A stretch of DNA of 64,000 nucleotides, from positions 3,844,001-3,908,000 of the forward strand of contig JAKULF010000001.1 in assembly GCA_022661535.1 (NCBI GenBank), in the 5' to 3' direction. Under the pieces are notes generated by a model that saw only the letters and a program-made list of their open reading frames with translations, searched no databases and was not told the origin of the DNA. The position numbers and the translations under genes are program-made. This document shows, piece by piece, positions 57,704-64,000 of the stretch. Position 1 is the first letter of the stretch. Every line of letters begins with the position of its first letter. The stretch is from Eutypa lata (taxonomy: Eukaryota > Ascomycota > Sordariomycetes > Xylariales > Diatrypaceae).

Positions 57704-59842
57704 ATGAATCTAAGCTTGAATAGTATTGATGGAACTGCAATCTACGTTGGTCCCTGGATCAACTGGTCTAAAGGTCGTCTATTTGGTGCCACCATTACCA
57801 TGAACAAGTCCGGCGGGAACATCTTCATAGCATTTATGGCTCTTTTCATTGGAATCACAGGCACGAGTCTTTGGAGAATTGTCGCTTTCATCTCATTCAA
57901 TATAGTTTCCAAGTCGACGCCTCAAGACGGTGTTTACCACCAACGCCAAGCTGTCTTCCGGAACTCTTTTAGAGAAGTCGAGGTGATATTCAAGTTGATC
58001 AAGATCTATATGTCTTGGAGGGCACACGCGAAGAACCTAGGCCGGCGACTTATACCCTGCGTGGTTCTAGCTTTGGTAGTCTTCCTTTTGGTCAATGCAG
58101 CTGGGGCGTTCTCATCGCAAATCGCCGTCACTCCGCGAACAGAAGTGTTACTTTCTGGACGGAATTGCGGCTATGTGAGGACAAGAGGGATTACCGGAAG
58201 TGACCAGACTTTGATTTGGAGGCCATATCATTCTGAGTTTCAAAACAAGGCTTCAAACTACGCACTTCGCTGCTATGATCCAAAAGAGAACACCAGCGGA
58301 TGTCAAACATATGTCCGGAAGTCTTTGCATAGTACCATCACCCATAATGCGAGTTGCCCATTCGACGAATCAATATGCAAATCCAAGGATAAGAACATCC
58401 TTATCGACACGGGCATCTTAGATAGTCATTACGACCTTGGAATCAATGCACCCCTGGAGGATCGGTTTCAGTACCGTGAGAAAATCCATTGCGCACCATT
58501 AGCAACCCAGGGGCATACAAAGACGAAAAACCAGATGATACGGTTTTATTATGGACCTTATGCGCCATTTGGTGTCCGGATACACGAATACTCGTACCAA
58601 TATGTTTTAAACCGTTCTAGGATAGATGATTTTATCGGTTTCTTCCCTGCAGATTATAGTATTGTGTAAGGTATCCCTCTCTTGTTATTGAAGCTAGCTA
58701 ACAATGGGTAGGAGTTTAAGCTCGTTCCACGGAACCAACGAAGGCCTACCCATTGCGGGCGGCGATTTTTTACCCAGTAAGGAGCTCCACAGGGAATACG
58801 CAGATGTAGGGTTATTCTTTCTATCAGCAAACCACGTACTATTTTTAAAGGAGACACATGATCTGTGGTATTCTGCCCATGAAAGATTTAAAACGCTTTC
58901 TGCAAGTACGAAGCCGGGTAGCGAAGTCGGTGGAACCTTCTTCCAGGATGAGCCCTCTAGTCCTCTCGCGTGCAAATATCAGAAGCAGCACTGCAACCCT
59001 AACCTCCCTGAAGGGAACCGTTGCGAGCCACTGCGAAGTATGAGAGACCCTATAGAGAGTACTATGGATTTGCTCTGGCCGAATAGTACTCGGCAGCGAA
59101 AGCTTCTTTTATGGAGTCATTACTCGATGATAAATAGGAGGTCGGACTTGAATTATGTCGTCAAGGGTTTGGGAGTATCCGCGCTCAAGTCTCGATTTAG
59201 CTTGATGGAGGCTCTGCAAGCGCCCTTGCCCGACAATCAATGGCAGTTGGACGTTGAAAATTGGCATGCGATAAACATGGCGATCTTGCAAGATATATAC
59301 GTCGAAACTGCTCGGGGGCCACGGGATAGTCATATCAATCACCTTCTGATCCGTCCCAGCAATTCTGAGGAGGATCACTTATGTCAAAACCAGGTAATAT
59401 AACCTTACCATTCCTTCATAGTTCGATACTAATTACTCTGTAGAAGGTGTTGAGCGACGCACATACTTCTTTTAGTGCATGGGTAATTATTCTCGTTTTC
59501 TGTGTCGGCGCTCTTATAATCGCAACCGAGTATTCTCAAGAGCGCTTAGCTGCGTTCCTTCATAAGCACTATAGGGTTGGGACACACCGATATCTTGAAT
59601 GGGTTACCATGGATACCTTACAACTGCAGCGTCTCGCACATGAAGGAGTTGGTGGTGCAGACTGGTATGGGGCAGCTGAAAGCGTTCCCTATACTGGACT
59701 AGGAGGGTCACTTGCTGTCCTAAACATACAAGATGTAAGCCACCCGACGCTTTCTACATCTTCCACATCAGAAAGATTATTTGATGAAGGTGGACCGACC
59801 ACGCTACAGAATAGCATTATTGATGCAACAACGATGGTTTAG
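57704..59842 (+). CDS. Fungal multipass membrane protein of unknown function
   Basis: Three exons: 57704-58665, 58712-59393, 59444-59842; introns 46 and 50 nt with phases that join in frame (GT|G, then Gln|Lys); 680 residues to TAG. It matches, from memory, a large uncharacterised ascomycete family: an N-terminal GPWINWSKGRLFGATITM, a hydrophobic segment (FIAFMALFIGITGTSLWRIV), a DGVYHQRQAVFRNS motif, a second hydrophobic segment (RRLIPCVVLALVVFLLVNAA), and a Cys-rich extracellular-type region. Further motifs are ADVGLFFLSANHVLFL, CKYQKQHCNPNLPEGNRCEP, DNQWQLDVENWHAINMAILQ and a last helix (AWVIILVFCVGALIIATEYS). The C-terminal tail has the family's YLEWVTMDTLQLQRLAHEGV. Function unknown. It often sits in accessory regions. 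Confidence 0.8.
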
Positions 59843-60420
59843 AAATTATTTGGTCTTGGCTTCTTTGACGCAGCATAGGGTATCAATACTCTATGCTGTC
59901 AGTATGTAGGATAATGCGATTTGCCGATTAGGATAATAGCAGTACTATATACAACAAGTGATACAATACTAGACCTACGGTGAAGGATGTGTAAGAAGTA
60001 CTACAAGTTAACATACAGTAACCCCTTTATTAGTATTAATATCCGGTGCATCATCATATCGATTTCCACAAGAAATGAAAGGAACTGCTTTAGTCCAGGA
60101 TAGGCGCATACAAAGCCACACGCATGATAACCACCCCGCTATACCATCTAGGACTTTTATATAGTAATACAGGGGGGAGCTTGCAGATGTACTTCTTGGC
60201 GACTGGGAGTGAGCTGACGTACCACTACTATGCTATCATCCTAACACCCCCCCTTTTTTATTCTGCTGCCTAGCCACCTCTTCGTGTTACTTATCTGAGT
60301 ATAATATACTGGACACCCGCTTCTCAAATAATATTGAAGCGACGGTTCTTTATCCCAATTTTAACTTGCTTAGATAGTTCTAAAGTAAAGGGGAAATTTT
60401 AAGATTCCCCGCTCTTCGAG
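59843..60420. other. Intergenic spacer
   Basis: AT-rich; nothing supported. Confidence 0.55.
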
Positions 60421-61511
60421 ATGACTGGGCAAACTGAGACCAAGACGGAACCCTGGCCTGTCAAGCACGATCTTAGACACTTCACCAACTCTGACGAAGA
60501 TTTTGAGGAAATATGGCAGTTGTGGCAAACGATCTTTCCAAAATGGCCGGTTGAACGACAGCGAATGGAAAAGCTTCTCCATCAACTTCCCGGGCATCAT
60601 CATATCCACGAGAAGGGATTCTGCCTTTCCTTTCTAGAGAATGGGGCGCACGGCAAAATAGCTGCTGTTGGTGTCTTGCCTGAATACCGGGGCAAAGGGC
60701 TCGGTACTGCCTTTATGGAAAAGGCACAGGCTGGACTGAGAGATGTGGCTCGTGCTAGTGGCGAAGGGGAGCTGAAGTCACTGGAGATCGGATCTCAGTT
60801 TCCTCGATTCTGGTTGCAGATGCCGACAGACTTCCCACCAGAAGTGAAAGACTTCTTTCTTCACAGAGGTGCTTCGCCGTATCCGATCAGTTCTTTTGAT
60901 AAACAGTGCTCACGATATGTAGGTTTCCACAAATCCACGGAGCCGGCAGCTAGGGATCTTTACAGAGACATTCGTGGGCCCATCGCGCCACCCGAAGTCC
61001 TGGAGAGAGTCTCAAAGATGAATCTCAAGTTCTCTCCGTGGTCGCCAGAACTATATGAAGAATGCGTGACCAAGCAGCGAGCCCTTTTCGTTTGTGAAAA
61101 CCTTTGATCCTCGTCCGCTTATAATGACTGACTTGCACCCAGAGCTGGTTCAAAGGGTACGAAATCCTTGCAGCCTACAATCAACACCATGAAGTGATGG
61201 TGGCCTTCGATCCCGACACAAACGAGCAAATCGGATGGACGATGATGTGCTCTCACTCTGCAATCATCAGTGACATGTTCGCTTTCCTGCCTCTGATGCC
61301 GTCGAAAGAGAAGACGGGGCTAATAGCAGCCGTTGGTGTGGATGAGAGCGCAAGAGGCAAAGGTGTCGGGTTGGCGTTGATGGTGAAAGCGATAGAGAAC
61401 ATGCAGCAGAGGGGGGTTGAGGGTGTGTTCATTGATTCGGTTCACATACGGGGTTTCTATGAAAAACTAGGATTCGAGGCTTGTTGCGAGTATGAGGGAT
61501 ATGTTTGGTAA
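60421..61511 (+). CDS. Tandem GNAT-fold N-acetyltransferase
   Basis: Exon 1 (60421-61089) and exon 2 (61143-61511) with a 53-nt intron (GTTTGT donor, CCCAG acceptor) in phase 0 give about 345 residues. Two acetyl-CoA binding motifs are visible: IAAVGVLPEYRGKGLGTAFM in the first half and IAAVGVDESARGKGVGLALM near the end. The second is followed by the typical SVHIRGFYEKLGFEACCEYE. The N-terminus (FTNSDEDFEEIWQLWQTIFP) and the overall layout recall the fungal acetyltransferase module linked to bacterial-type beta-N-acetylglucosaminidases, but no glycosidase domain is present here. Without the intron the first frame ends early at 61107 in VCENL. Soluble; substrate unknown. Ends in TAA. Confidence 0.82.
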
Positions 61512-62283
61512 GGGAATAAGGGATGGGCCTTGTGCTGGTGCGAAATCAACACAAGCAATGCAGTTCGGATGTAGTATTCTATTCCAACAATTATTACTAT
61601 CTGGTTTGACTGGTAGCTCCTGTTCTGCAAATATCTGGCTAAGCGTATACTAAAATAGTTATTGATTATTATAGAATGAGTAGAAATTATTAGTAAACTC
61701 CAAAAACCTAGGCATGTCAACTAACTTGGAAGCAAGTTTCTCGTTTACAATTAAATGATGCACAGCCTATTCATAACTATCCTGAACTATGGTGATAAAC
61801 ATAACTAGGGAAGGTTCATATCTGTACCAAAATGGTTGATTTTATACTGAGATACTGGTCTATACTTCCTTATTGTTTTCCTTATGTGCTGACTCCTATT
61901 GTCTAAGAGTTCATATCTTGTATCTGAACGTCTTATCTATATTATAGTACCTACTTTAGGTACCTACCAATCTTAATTTGCACATGTGCACTCTAGTATT
62001 GAATGTAAACGCAGGAAAGTACTTGGGTAGGTAGGTACGTATAGTAATCCAATTTCACCCTCAGGCATTCAACGTTTCTCAGGCATGCAAATCTGTTTAC
62101 CTTCTTCCTTCTTTTCACACGTCCCACCTACTTTCTGCACCACTTCTTCAGCTTCAGCTTTACCTTTTTTGCATCTCAACGTCTTGCACCTCAAAGAGCT
62201 TTCCTTGGTCCTACCCCAAGACTAAATCAATCTACAAACAAAGACAAACACAACAGCGGACAAATTACACCGCGGATTACACG
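61512..62283. other. Promoter of the RNase-like secreted protein
   Basis: No coding sequence. TAGGTACCTACC motifs near 61950-62040 and a long CT-rich leader (about 62100-62230) precede the next start. Confidence 0.55.
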
Positions 62284-63180
62284 ATGAAGCTGCTAGTTAC
62301 CCTTCTGGTTGCTTTTTCGTGCGTCTGCGCCTTGACAATCCCTTCTCCGCATGGTGCAATCGAGCCTCGCCATCATCTGACCTCGGCCTCCAAAGTTCAG
62401 CTGGAAGGAAATGATGCAGAGAGTGCAGTGACTATTGACAAGTCAGTCATGAACTCAATCACGGCAGGTGGCAAGAAACAGGACACCGACTTCTCCGAAC
62501 TGCATCCTGTCCTCCCGCAGAGTCTCGTCACCACTAGAGATGACGCCATTGACTCCCTGGAGGATGACTCAACTGCCAAGCAGGTGAAGCCGATTCTTGA
62601 CGAAGTGGATGACTACAATCGCGATCACCCCAGAAACCGGATCCCCACCTTCGTCATGTGTCATCACCCTCGTACGCCGCAACTCTCAGCAACCGTCCAC
62701 CACAGAGACGCGATCCTCGCCACTCTGAATGAAGGCCACCGACTCCGACGGGACGTTGGCTACCTGGACCGGCCCAGCTTCTCCGGAACCCACTACCCTC
62801 ACCAGTTCCAGTTCACCGACCTCTACTCCCAGTCCCAATCCCGTGTGCGGCGTACCGACGTCGGCGAGGTTCATGGCAACATGCACATGTTCCCGATCCT
62901 CGTGGGAGGTAACCAGTTCGTCACTGGACAGCACCCTTTCTTCGATCGCGTCATGTTCGACGACGAAGGCAACTATCTAGGTGTGATGACGTGGCGCAGC
63001 GAATGGTGGTGGTGGTGCACTCCTATCCACCTCTTCGGCGACAACGATGCAGCGCCGGACCGCGGAGCTTCGGCTAGCGGCGTACCAGGTGTAGATGAAG
63101 CTGCCATGCGGACGCCTCCTCCTCAGAATGGATGGGTCGATGCTCGCAATCCGTTTGGAGGAGGTTCTCACATGCCTTAA
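62284..63180 (+). CDS. Secreted RNase T1/N1-fold protein, probably catalytically inactive
   Basis: Single exon, 298 residues. The signal peptide MKLLVTLLVAFSCVCALTIP is followed by a roughly 100-residue low-complexity propeptide-like region. From residue 123 it follows the microbial RNase T1 plan. Cys126 and Cys245 occupy the ends of the fold like the T1 closing disulfide. HYPHQFQFTDLY supplies the first catalytic His (His173). HMFPILVGGNQFVTGQHPFF and DRVMFDDEGNYLGVMTWR match the core strands, with the catalytic Arg kept (Arg222). The catalytic Glu position is Met202 and the second catalytic His position is Trp237, so hydrolysis is unlikely. The C-terminal 50 residues are Pro/Gly-rich. The pattern fits RNase-like fungal effectors, but a role in host interaction is inference. 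The fold call is from motif reading; no search was run. Confidence 0.72.
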   Translation: MKLLVTLLVAFSCVCALTIPSPHGAIEPRHHLTSASKVQLEGNDAESAVTIDKSVMNSITAGGKKQDTDFSELHPVLPQSLVTTRDDAIDSLEDDSTAKQVKPILDEVDDYNRDHPRNRIPTFVMCHHPRTPQLSATVHHRDAILATLNEGHRLRRDVGYLDRPSFSGTHYPHQFQFTDLYSQSQSRVRRTDVGEVHGNMHMFPILVGGNQFVTGQHPFFDRVMFDDEGNYLGVMTWRSEWWWWCTPIHLFGDNDAAPDRGASASGVPGVDEAAMRTPPPQNGWVDARNPFGGGSHMP

Positions 63181-63639
63181 GAGGCGAAGGTTAAGGGAGC
63201 AAGGCTGAGGGGAAACTGAAATGTAGTTAACAGGGCTATCTTCCGATTGCATACAGGAGTATCACACTATCATCACTTCTTGTTGCTGGGCATATCCCCT
63301 TGATACTTTCAGAACAAACCATACATGTATTGTTTGCATCTTCAAAGAGTTATAGGTACAAATGAATCAACCTATGGATGCACTTGCATATGACAATAAT
63401 GCTTACTGTGACGCAACGCAAAACTGAATTATGTATGACGTAGCACTGTTCCACAACGGGGTAATCTGCTTGAATGATCGTACGACTTAGCTAACTTGGA
63501 TTCCTATAGTAAGCCACCTAGTAATACCGGTCTATCCAACTCTGATTCTATACAACAAACCTACCGGATATTGCACCTAGACACACAGTATCCTACCCCT
63601 ACAATAGATCCAACTTCAGAGTACGAACAAATTGCCACA
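63181..63639. other. Intergenic spacer
   Basis: Nothing supported; it includes the promoter and 5' leader of the next gene. Confidence 0.55.
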
Positions 63640-64000
63640 ATGGCCGACCAGAGCTCAAAAGGCTCGGAAGTAAGCCCCCACCAGCAAGATGATATCGCGC
63701 AAACCAAATCCGCATCGCCGCCTCCTCAACCGGAAGTCGGCGACACGCAACACGAAGCTGCGGGGACTACAAATGATGCCGCTCAACCCCGCGGTCCGGA
63801 TCCGGATGCCACATCCAGGCCCACTAAGGTCCTGCCCACGCACTATCGGGGCATGCCGAAGGACTGGGAGAAGAATCGTCGTCAACAACATCGTAGGTGT
63901 CCCTTCTATTGCGTTCTACTGGTCCTGATTTAACTTATCTGATGCGATTCGCGTACCCCGCACACATACGTATATACATGGCCTGCTTCTAACGTAACCC
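63640..64000 (+). CDS. Unidentified gene, 3' partial (first exon visible)
   Basis: ATG at 63640 opens an 84-codon exon ending at a GTAGGT donor (63893). The exon encodes a disordered, Gln/Pro/Ser-rich N-terminus (KSASPPPQPEVGDTQHEA) followed by a more ordered THYRGMPKDWEKNRRQQH. Reading past the donor gives a short tail and a stop (63931-63933), so splicing into an exon beyond the window is more likely. The RGMPKDWEKNRRQ segment might be the beginning of a conserved domain. Not recognised. Confidence 0.45.

Overview
The window reads as a filamentous ascomycete (Pezizomycotina, probably Sordariomycetes). Evidence: short introns (about 46-180 nt) with GTANGT donors and CTAAC-like branch points; fungal-type mitochondrial ATP synthase subunit 9 encoded in the nucleus; a DASH-complex Spc34; Gln-rich TAF12; a fungal STAND-N/ankyrin gene; and an AT-rich, RIP-like inserted element. 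Core genes are GC-rich with long intergenic spacers of 0.4-4 kb, and there are no operons. Calls rest on reading the translations; no database search was run.

Layout. 1-4951: housekeeping block with MSH2 (mismatch repair, 5' end outside the window) and CCT7 (chaperonin eta). 5623-9578 (-): seven-exon STAND-N/ankyrin gene with two +1 frameshifts and an intron swollen by a 468-bp TIR element. 10729-13207: O-methyltransferase whose 626-bp first intron holds a tRNA-derived SINE-like sequence. 13593-16130: a 2EXR-like gene broken by TAG, and a basic/coiled-coil gene with a terminal-inverted-repeat intron and a promoter minisatellite. 16.1-20.2 kb: gene-poor. 20178-20838: ATP9. 23990-25779: a spliced gene I do not recognise, assembled from short exons. 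27180-28946 (-): secreted GMC oxidoreductase. 29782-31806 (-): decayed F-box-like gene. 33479-33985: orphan. 34520-36718 (-): MYST histone acetyltransferase. 38813-40733 (-): Rpn3. 43556-45809 (-): TAF12. 47730-48668 (-): acidic protein. 51731-52597: Spc34. 52765-53547 (-): DsbA-like. 55358-59842: two membrane proteins of accessory character. 60421-61511: tandem GNAT. 62284-63180: secreted RNase T1-fold protein lacking catalytic residues (effector-like). 63640-end: start of an unfinished gene.

The core genes cover DNA repair, protein folding and turnover (CCT7, Rpn3), transcription and chromatin (TAF12, MYST HAT), kinetochore (Spc34) and energy (ATP9). They are interleaved with fast-evolving accessory genes, several visibly decaying. 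No biosynthetic cluster, CRISPR array or autonomous transposon is visible. The most unusual signals are inserted or repeat-derived introns (three genes), a recurring pattern of in-frame TAG codons in otherwise open coding regions (including a 131-codon open extension of TAF12), and the catalytically degenerate RNase-like secreted protein.
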